Part shown: one piece after another, positions 52,979-61,879 of the stretch | Layout: the number at the start of each line of letters is the position of its first letter | How positions within the stretch are numbered: position 1 is the first letter of the stretch | From: Actinacidiphila yanglinensis | GTDB lineage: Bacteria > Actinomycetota > Actinomycetes > Streptomycetales > Streptomycetaceae | Reading direction: 5' to 3' | Assembly: GCF_900107965.1 (NCBI RefSeq) | Contig: NZ_FNVU01000001.1 | Coordinates: 310,001 to 374,000 of the forward strand | DNA length: 64,000 nt | Notes under the pieces: generated by a model | Told to the model about the DNA's origin: nothing | Databases searched by the model: none | The model's input: the letters and a program-made list of their open reading frames with translations, nothing else | Made by a program: the position numbers and the translations under genes

Positions 52979-55900
52979 TCAGACGGTCGCGGTCGCGGGT
53001 TCGAGGGCCAGCACCCGCTCCAGCAGGAACTCGGCGAGCCCTTCGATGGTCTGGTAGTCGAGGGCTTCCATCGCCTTGTAGCGGAACTCCAGCTTTTCCT
53101 GGATGCGCCGTTGGAGCGCGGTGACGCGGAGGGAGTCCAGGCCGATCTCCAGCAGCGCGAGCGACGGGTCGATGCCGTCGGCGACCATCTCCATCTCCTC
53201 GGACGCCTTGCCGAGCGTCTCCCGGACCTCTTCCGAGAGCCACCGGATGACCTCCTGCCGGCGCTCGTCGGGTCCCAACGGCTCCAGGGCGTCCAGCAGT
53301 TCGCGGCGGGAGCGGCCCCCGCGCGCGCCGGCCTCGGCCGGGTCGGGCAGGTCGCCGCCGGCCAGCGCACCGGCGTGCCGGAACTCGACGCCTTCGAGGT
53401 CGGCGACGATCCGGCCGTCCGCGTCGGTCAGCCGCAGGTCGACCACGAAGCCGGTCGGCGCGTCGTGCGGGCGGCGCCGGACGTGCGCCCAGACCTCGCC
53501 GGGCAGCGGGCCGGGCAGGGTGAGCCGGCGCAGCGCCACCGGGATGTAGCCGCCGGGCAGCAGCGCGCCGGCCGCCGGGGTCGCGGCGGCGTCGGCGCCC
53601 GCGGGGGTGAGGAAGAGCGCGGCGGCGAGCTGGAGCGCGCCGTCGAGCATGGTGGCGAGCCGGTACGGGTGGGGTTCGGCGGGGGCGCCGTCCGGGACCG
53701 CGGTGATCCGGCCGAGGGCCTCCTCGCGGCCGGGGTCGGCGAGGCGCAGTTCGCGGACGGTGGCGAAGTGGAAGCCGTGTTCGAGGCCGCCGTCGCGCAG
53801 CATGCCGTAGAGCTGCGCGGGGCTGAGCCGGTGGGGTGCCTCCTCGCGCAGCGCGTCCGGCAGCCGCCCGGCCCGTTCGGTGGGCGGGACCTGGACGATG
53901 GTGCCCTGGCAGTGCTCGGACCAGCCGCCCCCGGTACCGGCCGGCGTGCCGTTGCGGGCGGCCCCGGTGGCGGCGCTGCCGGTGACGGTGAAGCGGCGTC
54001 CGCCGCCCGGCTCGGCGGCGGCCAGGGTGACCCGGGCGGTCGTCGGCGTGTCGGGGACGAGGACCAGCGGGCGGGTGAACTCCAGGTCGGACAGGACGAG
54101 GGGAGGTACCGGTTCGGCCGGGGTGGTGCCGTTGCGGGCGGCGGCGTTGGTGGCGGCGCCCGCGTTGGCCTCGGTGAACGCGCGGACGGCCAGGGTGAGG
54201 TAGCCGGTGGCGGGGAAGACGGTCGCGCCGTGCACGCGGTGGTCGGACCAGGGTGCGGCGGCGAGGAGGCCGTGGTCGTGGACGCTCGTCTCGGCGCGCG
54301 GGGCGGGGATCGCGGCGGTGCGTGCGGTCGTGGCGGCCGTCGGGACCGAGGGCGCGGGGGATGCCTGGGAGGTTGGGGCGGTGGCGGGCGGGCCCGCGGG
54401 GGCGGTGGATCGGGTGGCGGTCGCCGTCTCGGTCGGTGCGGCGGCGTCGCCCCACCAGTAGCGGTCCTTGCGGAACGGGTACTGCGGCGCGTCCGGGGTG
54501 CGCTGGTACGCGTCGCCCCGGTAGAGCCGGCACACCGTGAGCTCGGCGCCCGCGGTGAACAGGGTGCCGGCGGCGGTCAGCAGCCGCCGTACGTCCTGCC
54601 CGTCGCGGTCGAGGGTCGGGACCGCGGTCACACCGCGGCCGGCGAACGCCTCGGCGACGTGCGGGGTCAGCGCGGCGTGCGGCCCGATCTCCACGACGAC
54701 GGTGCAGCCGGCGTCGACGGCGGCGCCCACCGCGTCGTGGAAGCGGACCGCCTCGCGGGCCTGACCGGTCCAGTGCTCCGGGCCTTCCTCGCCGGTCAGC
54801 GGCTGCGCGGTGGCTCCGGAGAGCACCGTGACGTCGGGTCGGCTGGGCTTCAACTCTGCCGCATGCTGGCGCAGTTGGGGCAGGGCGGGGTCCATCAGCG
54901 GTGAGTGGAAGGCGTGCGAGGTGCGCAGCCAGGCGGTGTCCACCCGGGCCTTCGCGGCGAGTTCGGCGATCTCCTCGACGGCGTCGGCCGCGCCGGAGAC
55001 CACCACGCTGCGCGGTCCGTTCACCGCGGCGAGCCCGGCCCGCTGCTCCCGCCCGGCGAGCCAGCCGGTGACCGTGTCCGGGTCGGTGGAGATCGCCAGC
55101 ATCCGCCCCCCGCGGGGCAGTTCGGCCATCACTCGGCCGCGCTGCACGCTGAAGCGGGCGGCGTCCTCCAGCGTCAGCATGCCGCCGACGCAGGCGGCGA
55201 CGACCTCGCCGATGCTGTGCCCGGTGACCACGGTGGGGCGCACGCCCCAGGAGCGCAGGAGTTCGGCGAGGCCGTACTCGACCGCGAAGAGCGCCGGCTG
55301 GGCGTACCGGGTGTCGTGGATGTCGGGTCCGGCGCCCTCGGTGGTGCCTGCGGTGGCTCCCTTGCCGCCCGTACCCGCGGCCGCACCCGCCTCGGTGACC
55401 GCGCCCGCGTCCCCGCCGCCGAACAGCAGCTCGCGCAGCGGCACGTCCAGGGTGCCCTCCATCGCCGCCGCGCAGCGGTCGATCGCCTCGGCGAACGCCG
55501 GTTCCCGCGTGTACAGTTCGCGGGCCATTCGCGGGTACTGGGTGCCCTGGCCGGAGAAGGCGAAGGCGACCCGGGCGGTCTTGAGCGGGTGGCCGCTGGA
55601 GACGGCGGCCGGGGTGCGCCCGGTCTGCCACTGCCGCAGGCTGTTCGCGAGCTGGCCGCCGGTGCGGCCGGTCACCGCGATCCGGTGCCGCAGCGAGGCG
55701 CGTCCGGCGGCGGCGGTGAACACCGCGGCGGGCAGCTCCTGCTGCTTGGTGCGGGACAGGAAGTCCGCCCAGCGACCGGCGAGTTCCTGGAGGCTGTCGG
55801 CGGACTTCGCGGACAGCACCAGGAGTTCGTCCGCGCGCGGTCCGGCGGTGGTGGGGCTCTTCCCCTCCGCCGGACGGCGCAGGGGGGCCTCGCGCAGCAG

Positions 55901-57172
55901 CGCGTGGGCGTTGGTGCCGCTGTAGCCGAAGGAGTTGACCGCGGCCATCCGGGGCGTGTCGCGGCGCGGCCAGCTCACCGCCTCGGCAGGGATCGTGACG
56001 GGGGTGCCGGTCAGGTCGATCTTCGGGTGCAGCCGGTTCAGGTGCAGGCTCGGGTAGATGGTCTCGCGGTCGAGCGACAGCGCGGCCCTGACCACGCCGA
56101 GCAGGCCCGCGCCGGCCTCGATGTGCCCGACGTTGCTCTTGCCCGAACTCACGTAGAGCGGCTGGTCGGTGGGGCGGCCGGCGCCGTAGGTGCGGATGAT
56201 GGCGTCCATCTCGATCGGGTCGCCGACCGGGGTGCCGGTGCCGTGCGCCTCCACGTAGTCGACCTGGCCCGGCTGCACGCCGGCGCCGGTCAGCGCGGCC
56301 CGGATCACCCGCTGCTGGCTGCTGCCGTCCGGTGTGGTGAGGGTGCGGGTGCGGCCGGTGTGGTTGAGGGCGGTGCCCACCACGCTGGCGAGGATCGGGT
56401 CGCCCTGCTCCTCGGCGAGGGACTGCCGCTTGAGCAGGACCGCCACGCAGCCCTCGCTGCGGACGTATCCGTCGGCCTCGGCGTCGAAGGTGCGGCACTG
56501 GCCGGCCCGGGAGAACAGGCCGAGCTTGGAGAAGGAGATGTGCACGTTGGGCGCGAGGATCGCGTTGGCGCCGGCCACGATCGCGGTGTCGCACTCGCCG
56601 GTGAGGATGGACTGCCGGGCCAGGTGCAGGGCGACCAGCGAGCCCGAGCAGGCGGTGTCCACGGTCAGGCACGGGCCGCGCAGGCCCAGGAAGTGCGCGA
56701 TCCGGCCCGCGGAGATGCTGTCGGTGTCCATCGCCTCGTAGGCGCTGATCTTCTCCAGGCCGCCGCGGTTCTTCATCATCGAGTAGTCGTAGGACATCAG
56801 CGCCAGGAACACCCCGGTGTTGCCGCCCGACAGCTCCTCGGGGTTCTGCCCGGCGTTCTCCAGGGCGTGCCACACGGTCTGCAGCAGGATGCGCTGCTGC
56901 GGGTCCATGTGCACGGCCTCCACGTCGGAGACGCCGAAGAAGGCCGCGTCGAACCGGTCGACGTCGTCGACGAAGCCGCCGTGCCTGACGTAGGTGCGGC
57001 CGGGCTGCAGCGGGTCCGGGTCGTAGAGCGCGTCGACGTCCCAGCGCTCGGGCGGCACCTCGCGGATGCAGTCGCGGCCCTCCTCGAAGACGGCGCGGGC
57101 CTCCTCCAGGGTGTGCACGCTTCCGGGCAGGGTGCAGCCGACCCCGACGACGGCGATGGGTTCTGTTTCCAA
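52979..57172 (-). CDS. single-module iterative type I PKS (KS-AT-DH-ACP)
   Basis: This 1397-aa protein has KS with Cys175 (VDTACSGSL), His310 (EAHGTGTPVGD) and His350 (GKSNVGHIEAG). The AT has Ser653 (GHSIGE) and HAFH at 753-756, the malonyl-CoA type. A linker follows, then DH with HxxxGxxxxP (HRVHGATVFP, His978) and LDGALQ (DxxxQ near 1165). The ACP carries Ser1347 (EIGLDSLRVT). There is no KR, ER, MT or TE. With the trans KR it would make a linear polyene, released by another enzyme. The start is TTG 57172 with GGAGAG 7 nt upstream. It is the first gene of its operon, 122 bp before the radical SAM gene. Confidence 0.92.
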   Translation of the reverse strand: METEPIAVVGVGCTLPGSVHTLEEARAVFEEGRDCIREVPPERWDVDALYDPDPLQPGRTYVRHGGFVDDVDRFDAAFFGVSDVEAVHMDPQQRILLQTVWHALENAGQNPEELSGGNTGVFLALMSYDYSMMKNRGGLEKISAYEAMDTDSISAGRIAHFLGLRGPCLTVDTACSGSLVALHLARQSILTGECDTAIVAGANAILAPNVHISFSKLGLFSRAGQCRTFDAEADGYVRSEGCVAVLLKRQSLAEEQGDPILASVVGTALNHTGRTRTLTTPDGSSQQRVIRAALTGAGVQPGQVDYVEAHGTGTPVGDPIEMDAIIRTYGAGRPTDQPLYVSSGKSNVGHIEAGAGLLGVVRAALSLDRETIYPSLHLNRLHPKIDLTGTPVTIPAEAVSWPRRDTPRMAAVNSFGYSGTNAHALLREAPLRRPAEGKSPTTAGPRADELLVLSAKSADSLQELAGRWADFLSRTKQQELPAAVFTAAAGRASLRHRIAVTGRTGGQLANSLRQWQTGRTPAAVSSGHPLKTARVAFAFSGQGTQYPRMARELYTREPAFAEAIDRCAAAMEGTLDVPLRELLFGGGDAGAVTEAGAAAGTGGKGATAGTTEGAGPDIHDTRYAQPALFAVEYGLAELLRSWGVRPTVVTGHSIGEVVAACVGGMLTLEDAARFSVQRGRVMAELPRGGRMLAISTDPDTVTGWLAGREQRAGLAAVNGPRSVVVSGAADAVEEIAELAAKARVDTAWLRTSHAFHSPLMDPALPQLRQHAAELKPSRPDVTVLSGATAQPLTGEEGPEHWTGQAREAVRFHDAVGAAVDAGCTVVVEIGPHAALTPHVAEAFAGRGVTAVPTLDRDGQDVRRLLTAAGTLFTAGAELTVCRLYRGDAYQRTPDAPQYPFRKDRYWWGDAAAPTETATATRSTAPAGPPATAPTSQASPAPSVPTAATTARTAAIPAPRAETSVHDHGLLAAAPWSDHRVHGATVFPATGYLTLAVRAFTEANAGAATNAAARNGTTPAEPVPPLVLSDLEFTRPLVLVPDTPTTARVTLAAAEPGGGRRFTVTGSAATGAARNGTPAGTGGGWSEHCQGTIVQVPPTERAGRLPDALREEAPHRLSPAQLYGMLRDGGLEHGFHFATVRELRLADPGREEALGRITAVPDGAPAEPHPYRLATMLDGALQLAAALFLTPAGADAAATPAAGALLPGGYIPVALRRLTLPGPLPGEVWAHVRRRPHDAPTGFVVDLRLTDADGRIVADLEGVEFRHAGALAGGDLPDPAEAGARGGRSRRELLDALEPLGPDERRQEVIRWLSEEVRETLGKASEEMEMVADGIDPSLALLEIGLDSLRVTALQRRIQEKLEFRYKAMEALDYQTIEGLAEFLLERVLALEPATATV

Positions 57173-57410
57173 CTCGTGCTCTCCTTCGAAGACGGGAGAC
57201 GCCGCGGATTTCCGCCGGCGTGCTTTCGGTATGCGCCATCACGACGGCGGCCGGAAGGGTCCGTGACGCGATTTCCGGAATGCTTTCCTGGGATGCCGTC
57301 GACCATGCGCGGCGAAGTGAATAGGGCCCGGACGAGGGCGGTCAGCGGGAAGCTGAATTTCCGGTCGAGCCGGAATGGGACAGCCTCTCGGGGGTCCTCA
57401 AAGATCGAAA

Positions 57411-57445
57411 ATCCTGGCGAGCGACCGGTCGGGATTCCGTCGGGA
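57411..57445 (-). promoter_or_regulatory. SARP-type direct heptamers and CAGGAT -10 facing the PKS
   Basis: On the minus strand TCCCGAC-GGAA-TCCCGAC (57428-57445) is an exact 7-nt direct repeat with 11-bp period, the SARP-operator geometry. A CAGGAT -10-like box (57411-57416) follows after 11 bp. The predicted leader to the TTG at 57172 is about 230 nt. Confidence 0.45.
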
Positions 57446-57581
57446 AGTGACCGGATGCCACCAAGTGAAGCAGCGAACTGCACGACACGCGCTAGCTGTT
57501 GCCGGGACGTCACCCGAACGGTCTACATCGCGCCGCGCCCGCCCCGACCATTCAGCCAATAGCATCGGACCCACGTGCGGA

Positions 57582-57607
57582 GCAATTGTGCGGTGCCGCA
57601 TAATTGC
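57582..57607. promoter_or_regulatory. near-perfect 26-bp inverted repeat in the PKS/decarboxylase divergent region
   Basis: Arms GCAATTGTGCGG and CCGCATAATTGC match at 11 of 12 positions around a central TG, a likely dimer operator. Ten bases downstream on the plus strand, TGCTATGTT (57614-57622) looks like an extended -10 box toward the decarboxylase gene. The whole 57173-57829 region is visibly less GC-rich than its surroundings and contains no gene. Confidence 0.7.
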
Positions 57608-57829
57608 CCCAGGTGCTATGTTGTTTCCTCTTGTGCATTCGCGCGTCTTCCATACGGCCGCGATACCCTTCGGCGCCGGAATATCACCGAATCACCACAG
57701 GGTTTACCTCGTAGGAATGAAAGTCCCGCTCCTGGTGCGCATCGGGCGGACAGCCCGGAAAGAACCGCCCTAATCTGCTGGGCGCAGCACGCGAGACGAG
57801 AGAGGGCGTACGACGTGAGGGGACAGCCA

Positions 57830-60031
57830 GTGGTGACGGCCCACGCGCATGCCACGCCGAGGAACCCGCCGGACCAGGAACACCGCGGGGTGCTCGCCGA
57901 GGTCGCCGGGTACGCACACTCCTTCCTGACCGGCGATCGGCCGGTGCGGGCCCGGCACCCCGACCGGCTGGCCGACCTGCTCGGCGGGCCGCTGCCGGAC
58001 ACCGGGCATCCCGAACTGGCCACGGTGCGGCGGCTGATCAGGGCCGGCGAGGCCGGCGCGCTCGCCTCCGGGGCGGCCCGCAGCTTCGGGTACGCGGTCG
58101 GCGGCGCCCTTCCGGTCGGGGTGGCCGCGGACTGGCTGACCAGCGTCTGGGACCAGTGCGACGTCTTCCACGACCTCAGCCCGCTGTCCGCGGTCGCCGA
58201 GGAGGTCTGCGAGCGCTGGCTGGTCGACCTGCTGGGCCTGCCGGCCGGCACCGTGATGGGCCTGACCTCCGGCTGCACCACCGCCAACCTGGTCTGCCTG
58301 GCCGCCGCCAGGGAGCACCAGCTGCACCGGGCCGGCTGGGCCGTCAACGAGCGGGGCATGACGGCCGCACCCGCGCTGACCGTGCTGGTCGGCAAGGAGA
58401 CCCACATCTCCGTGCTGCGCTGCCTGCGCCTGCTCGGACTGGGCGGCGCGATCCGCCACGTCGAGGCCGACGACGAGGGGCGGATGGAGCCGCGCCACCT
58501 GCGCGAGCTGGCCGCGGCGGCTCCCGGCGGGCTGATCGTGTGCGGCCAGGTCGGCTCCACCAACTGCGGCTCGGTGGACCCGTTGCGGGAGATCGCCGAC
58601 ATCACGCACGAGCACGGCGGCTGGCTGCACCTGGACGGCGCCTTCGGCCTGTGGGCCGCCGCGTCCCCGCGGCACCGGGCGCCGCTGGACGGCGTGGAGC
58701 GGGCCGACTCCTGGTCCTGCGACGGCCACAAGTGGCTGAACACGCCCTATGACAGCGGGCTGGCCTTCTGCGCCCGGCCCGAGCCCTTCCACCAGGCGGT
58801 CGGCATCCAGGCCGACTACATCCACAGCACCGAGCGCACCGGCCGCGACCCGATGAACTACCGGGTGGAGATGTCCCAGCGGGCCCGCTCGCTGACGCTG
58901 TGGGCGGTGCTGCACCACCTCGGGCGGCAGGGCATCGCGGACCTGGTCGACCGCAACTGCGCCGCCGCCCGCCACCTCGCCCGGCGGCTCGGCGCCGAAC
59001 CCGGCATCGACCTCCTGGTCCCGGTCCGGCTCAACCAGGTGCTGCTACGGATCGGCGACGACACCCACACGCGCCGGGTGGTGGAGCGGGTCAACTCCGA
59101 GGGCGCCTGCTGGGTGACGCCCACCCAGTGGAAGGGGCGCGGCGCCGTACGGCTGTCGGTGTGCAGCTGGCGTACCGACGAGGCGGCGACCGAGCCCGCG
59201 GTCGCCGCCTTCCTCGCCGCCCACCGCGCCCGTCCGGGCGCCGCCCCCGCGGACCCCCTGTTCCGCACGGACCCCGTGCCCCACATGCCCGCGCCCCGCT
59301 GGGACCGCCCACTTGGCACCAACCACATCCACCGCCCCCCACGGCACCGAGCCACCGCAGGAGACGCAGTGACGTACGAGATGGAACCGACCGACGACGT
59401 CGACGAGGTGGCCGACATCCTCACCGCCGCGTTCCACGAGGACCCGGTGATCGGCTGGATGGTCCCGCACACGCTGCCCGGGCGGGACAGGTACGTCAGG
59501 GGCTTCATGCACGCCTGGGTCGGCTTCATGGTCGGGCACGGCGGCACCGCGCTGATGTCGCCCGGCCGCGACGCCGCGCTGGTCTGGGAGCCCTCCGCGC
59601 GGGACGCCCCGGTCACCGACGCCGAACACCGGGCGTTCGAGGCGGCGATCACCGAGGCGACCGGCCCCGCCGCCGAGCGCTGCCGGCAGCTCGTCGACCT
59701 GCTCGACAGCCACTACCCGACCGACCTGCCCCCGCACGTCCACGGCGCGCTGGCCGCGGTGCGCCCCGGCGCCGCCCCGGGCGCGTTCCTGCGGCTGGCC
59801 GCGGGCATGCTGCTGCACCTGTACCGGAACAGGCTGGGCGTCTACTGCGAGGCGTCCTCCGACTCCAGCGCCGCGCTGTGGCAGCGCTTCGGGTCGCTGC
59901 CGATCCGGCCGCCGATCCTGCTGCCCGGCACCGGCATCGAGTTGACCCCGCTGTTCATGCATCCCGACGACATCGCCCGGCATCCGGCGCTGCCGATGCT
60001 GCTGGGGGAGGAGGCGCCGCAGACCGCCTGA
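57830..60031 (+). CDS. PLP-dependent decarboxylase fused to a GNAT-like acyltransferase
   Basis: One uninterrupted frame of about 733 aa. Residues 1-490 form a group II amino-acid decarboxylase: TSGCTTANLV, HLDGAFGLW for the PLP Asp, and Lys301 in SWSCDGHKWLN as Schiff-base lysine. A Pro/His-rich linker joins it to a ~220-aa GNAT-like domain (LTAAFHEDPVIGWMVP, AAVRPGAAPGAFL at the acyl-CoA loop, VYCEASSDSSAALWQRFG). An in-frame GTG at 59369 (residue 514) has its own AGGAGA site, so the GNAT may also be made separately. GTG 57830 has GGGGA upstream; GTG 57815 and 57833 are alternatives. The inferred role is to make an amine and acylate it with the PKS-bound chain, releasing an amide. Confidence 0.83.
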   Translation: MVTAHAHATPRNPPDQEHRGVLAEVAGYAHSFLTGDRPVRARHPDRLADLLGGPLPDTGHPELATVRRLIRAGEAGALASGAARSFGYAVGGALPVGVAADWLTSVWDQCDVFHDLSPLSAVAEEVCERWLVDLLGLPAGTVMGLTSGCTTANLVCLAAAREHQLHRAGWAVNERGMTAAPALTVLVGKETHISVLRCLRLLGLGGAIRHVEADDEGRMEPRHLRELAAAAPGGLIVCGQVGSTNCGSVDPLREIADITHEHGGWLHLDGAFGLWAAASPRHRAPLDGVERADSWSCDGHKWLNTPYDSGLAFCARPEPFHQAVGIQADYIHSTERTGRDPMNYRVEMSQRARSLTLWAVLHHLGRQGIADLVDRNCAAARHLARRLGAEPGIDLLVPVRLNQVLLRIGDDTHTRRVVERVNSEGACWVTPTQWKGRGAVRLSVCSWRTDEAATEPAVAAFLAAHRARPGAAPADPLFRTDPVPHMPAPRWDRPLGTNHIHRPPRHRATAGDAVTYEMEPTDDVDEVADILTAAFHEDPVIGWMVPHTLPGRDRYVRGFMHAWVGFMVGHGGTALMSPGRDAALVWEPSARDAPVTDAEHRAFEAAITEATGPAAERCRQLVDLLDSHYPTDLPPHVHGALAAVRPGAAPGAFLRLAAGMLLHLYRNRLGVYCEASSDSSAALWQRFGSLPIRPPILLPGTGIELTPLFMHPDDIARHPALPMLLGEEAPQTA
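59359..59371 (+). promoter_or_regulatory. internal ribosome site and in-frame GTG of the GNAT domain
   Basis: AGGAG (59359-59363), five bases, then GTG (59369-59371) stand exactly at the domain border of the decarboxylase-GNAT frame. This is the layout of an ordinary gene start, yet no stop codon separates the domains. It suggests fusion by loss of the upstream stop, or dual products. Confidence 0.65.
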
Positions 60032-60108
60032 CCCCCGGTGCCCCGGCCGCCGGTGCGGGGGCGCGCGACGGGGAGCCGGCCCGGCCGGTACGTCGGGCCG
60101 GGCCGGGA

Positions 60109-60846
60109 TCAGCCCTGGGCGGTGGGGCGGACGACGATCTCGTTGACGTCCACCTCGGCGGGCTGCTCGATCGCGAAGCGGATCGCGCGGGCGACCGCCT
60201 CCGGCGGGATGGCGATCGCGTCCATCGTCTCCGTCATGCTCGCGCGCGTCTCCGGGTCGGGGACGGACTTCAGGAACTCGGTGGCCACGAAGCCCGGCGA
60301 GACCGTGGAGACCCGGATCGAGGGCCCGGCCTCCTGCCGCAGCCCCTCGGTGAGGGTGCGCGCGGCGGCCTTGGAGGCGGAGTACACCGCCTGCCCGGGG
60401 ACCGTCCTGTACGCGGCGGTGGAGGCGGTGTGCACGAACTGGCCGTGCCCCTGCGCGCGGAAGACCGGCAGCGCGGCGGCGATGCCGTGGAGCAGGCCCT
60501 TGACGTTGACGTCGATCATCGTGTCCCAGTCGTCCACCCGCAGGTCGTCCAGGGGCGAGATCGGTCCGATCCCGGCGTTGCCCACCAGGACGTCCAGCCG
60601 GCCGAACCGCTCCCGTGCCAGCTCCACCAGGGCGGCCTGGTCCGCGCGGTCGCGGACGTCCACCCTGCGGTACGCCACCTCGGCGCCGTCCCCGCGCAGG
60701 TCGGCGGCCAGGCCGGCCAGCCGGTCCTCCCGGCGCGCCCCGAGCACGAGCTTCGCTCCGCCCCTGGCCAGCAGGCGGGCGGTGGCGGCCCCGACGCCGC
60801 TGCTCGCCCCGGTGATCGCCACGACCTTGCCGTTGATGCCTGACAT
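60109..60846 (-). CDS. short-chain dehydrogenase/reductase (YdfG/clavulanate-dehydrogenase-like)
   Basis: This 245-aa SDR has ITGASSGVGAATARLL, VGNAGIGPISPL, Ser in HTASTAAYRTV and YSASKAAAR; the end reads VDVNEIVVRPTAQ, typical of the broad NADP-dependent SDR group acting on hydroxy acids and ketones. ATG 60846 has only a weak ribosome site. It is divergent from a TetR gene with two operators between them. It may lie beyond the biosynthetic cluster, since the pair forms a common stand-alone stress-type module. Confidence 0.87.
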   Translation of the reverse strand: MSGINGKVVAITGASSGVGAATARLLARGGAKLVLGARREDRLAGLAADLRGDGAEVAYRRVDVRDRADQAALVELARERFGRLDVLVGNAGIGPISPLDDLRVDDWDTMIDVNVKGLLHGIAAALPVFRAQGHGQFVHTASTAAYRTVPGQAVYSASKAAARTLTEGLRQEAGPSIRVSTVSPGFVATEFLKSVPDPETRASMTETMDAIAIPPEAVARAIRFAIEQPAEVDVNEIVVRPTAQG

Positions 60847-60874
60847 GGGTACCGCCGTTCTAGAATGAGCTTAA

Positions 60875-60922
60875 GCGGACGTGTGTCCGCCTCTCATTCG
60901 ACGGTAACGGACGTGTGTCCGG
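60875..60922. promoter_or_regulatory. twin TetR operators between SDR and tetR
   Basis: GCGGAC-GTGT-GTCCGC (60875-60890, perfect) and CGGAC-GTGT-GTCCG (60908-60921) share the identical core CGGACGTGTGTCCG and start 33 bp apart. Each lies in the 116-bp divergent region, so the TetR protein should repress both itself and the SDR. Confidence 0.88.
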
Positions 60923-60962
60923 ATAGGCAAACGGGCTCGCTGCCCGGATGCGGAGGCAGCAG

Positions 60963-61532
60963 ATGGCGCCACCCCGCCGGCGCGCGACGCGCGCGGACGC
61001 GCAGGACAACCGCGCGCGGATCATCGAGATCGCGCGCGCGGCCTTCACCGACGCCCCGGACGCGACCCTCCAGTCGATCGCGAAGGCGGCGGGCGTCGGC
61101 CAGGGCACGATGTACCGGCACTTCGCCCACCGCGAGGCACTGCTGCTGGCGGTCTACCGGGAGGACGTCGAGGCGCTGATCGGGGCCGCCCCGCGGCTGC
61201 TGGCGGAGTACGAGCCACTGGAGGCGCTCCGCCGCTGGTTCGCCCGGCTCGCCGCGTACGGCCGCATCAAGCACGGCGCGTCGCTCGCCGTCGAGGCCGC
61301 CACTCGCGCGGACCTCGGCAGCCAGTACTACCCGCCGGTGATCGCCGCGCTGGGCGCCCTGCTGGCCGCGGGCAAGGACGCCGGGAGCCTGCGGCCCGAT
61401 GCCGACGCGGACGAGGTACTGCTGCTCGTGTCCTTCCTGTGGAGGGCCGACGGCGGCCCCGACTGGCAGGAGCGCACCCGCCACATGCTCGGCATCGTCG
61501 TCGACGGGCTGCGCACGGGCGCGGACGGCTGA
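60963..61532 (+). CDS. TetR-family repressor
   Basis: This 189-aa TetR protein has the N-terminal helix-turn-helix SIAKAAGVGQGTMYRHFAHRE followed by an all-helical ligand domain. ATG 60963 is chosen because GGAGG lies 6 nt upstream; the in-frame ATG at 60948 overlaps that ribosome site. It is divergent from the SDR and almost certainly binds the twin palindromes between them. The ligand is unknown. Confidence 0.9.
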   Translation: MAPPRRRATRADAQDNRARIIEIARAAFTDAPDATLQSIAKAAGVGQGTMYRHFAHREALLLAVYREDVEALIGAAPRLLAEYEPLEALRRWFARLAAYGRIKHGASLAVEAATRADLGSQYYPPVIAALGALLAAGKDAGSLRPDADADEVLLLVSFLWRADGGPDWQERTRHMLGIVVDGLRTGADG

Positions 61533-61670
61533 GGTGACCACGACGTCTCCACGGCGCTGAGCCGTGAAGGCGGTCATCCGATCTCTGCCGCCGGAAGGGA
61601 ACGCTCAACGCCCCACGCACTGGCCCGTATCCGGGCAAAGGAGACGGAACTCCGGATCTGGTCTGGACCC

Positions 61671-61700
61671 TTGACGGGATGTTTGGTTCAGCAGTTGAAT
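61671..61700 (+). promoter_or_regulatory. promoter of the GH71/99-like gene with first GTTCA-N5-TGAA copy
   Basis: TTGACG (61671-61676), an 18-bp spacer and TTGAAT (61695-61700) form a plausible promoter. GTTCA-GCAGT-TGAAT (61686-61700) overlaps the spacer and -10. A second copy, GTTCA-ACCAC-TGAAC, lies at 61850-61864 just before the ribosome site. The repeated motif suggests one regulator binding at both ends of the leader. Nothing else is seen in 61533-61879. Confidence 0.55.
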
Positions 61701-61879
61701 CCCCGATGTACGTCAACCGCATTGCCAGAAGTGCTCAGTGTGGCGTGAGTGGCGAGACTCCACGCCAGCCCCCACCGCAAGCATGCGCACATGGCGCGGA
61801 AAACACCGGCGAGCCGCGACACCACGACATGCCCTGCCGCGGGGCCTGGGTTCAACCACTGAACATCGGAGTCATCGTC

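Noticed and set aside
48388..60031. Interpreting the PKS as an enediyne or PUFA synthase
   Set aside because: The PKS has KS-AT-DH-ACP only, with no KR domain, no phosphopantetheinyl-transferase-like end and no ER or TE partner, so those classes do not fit.
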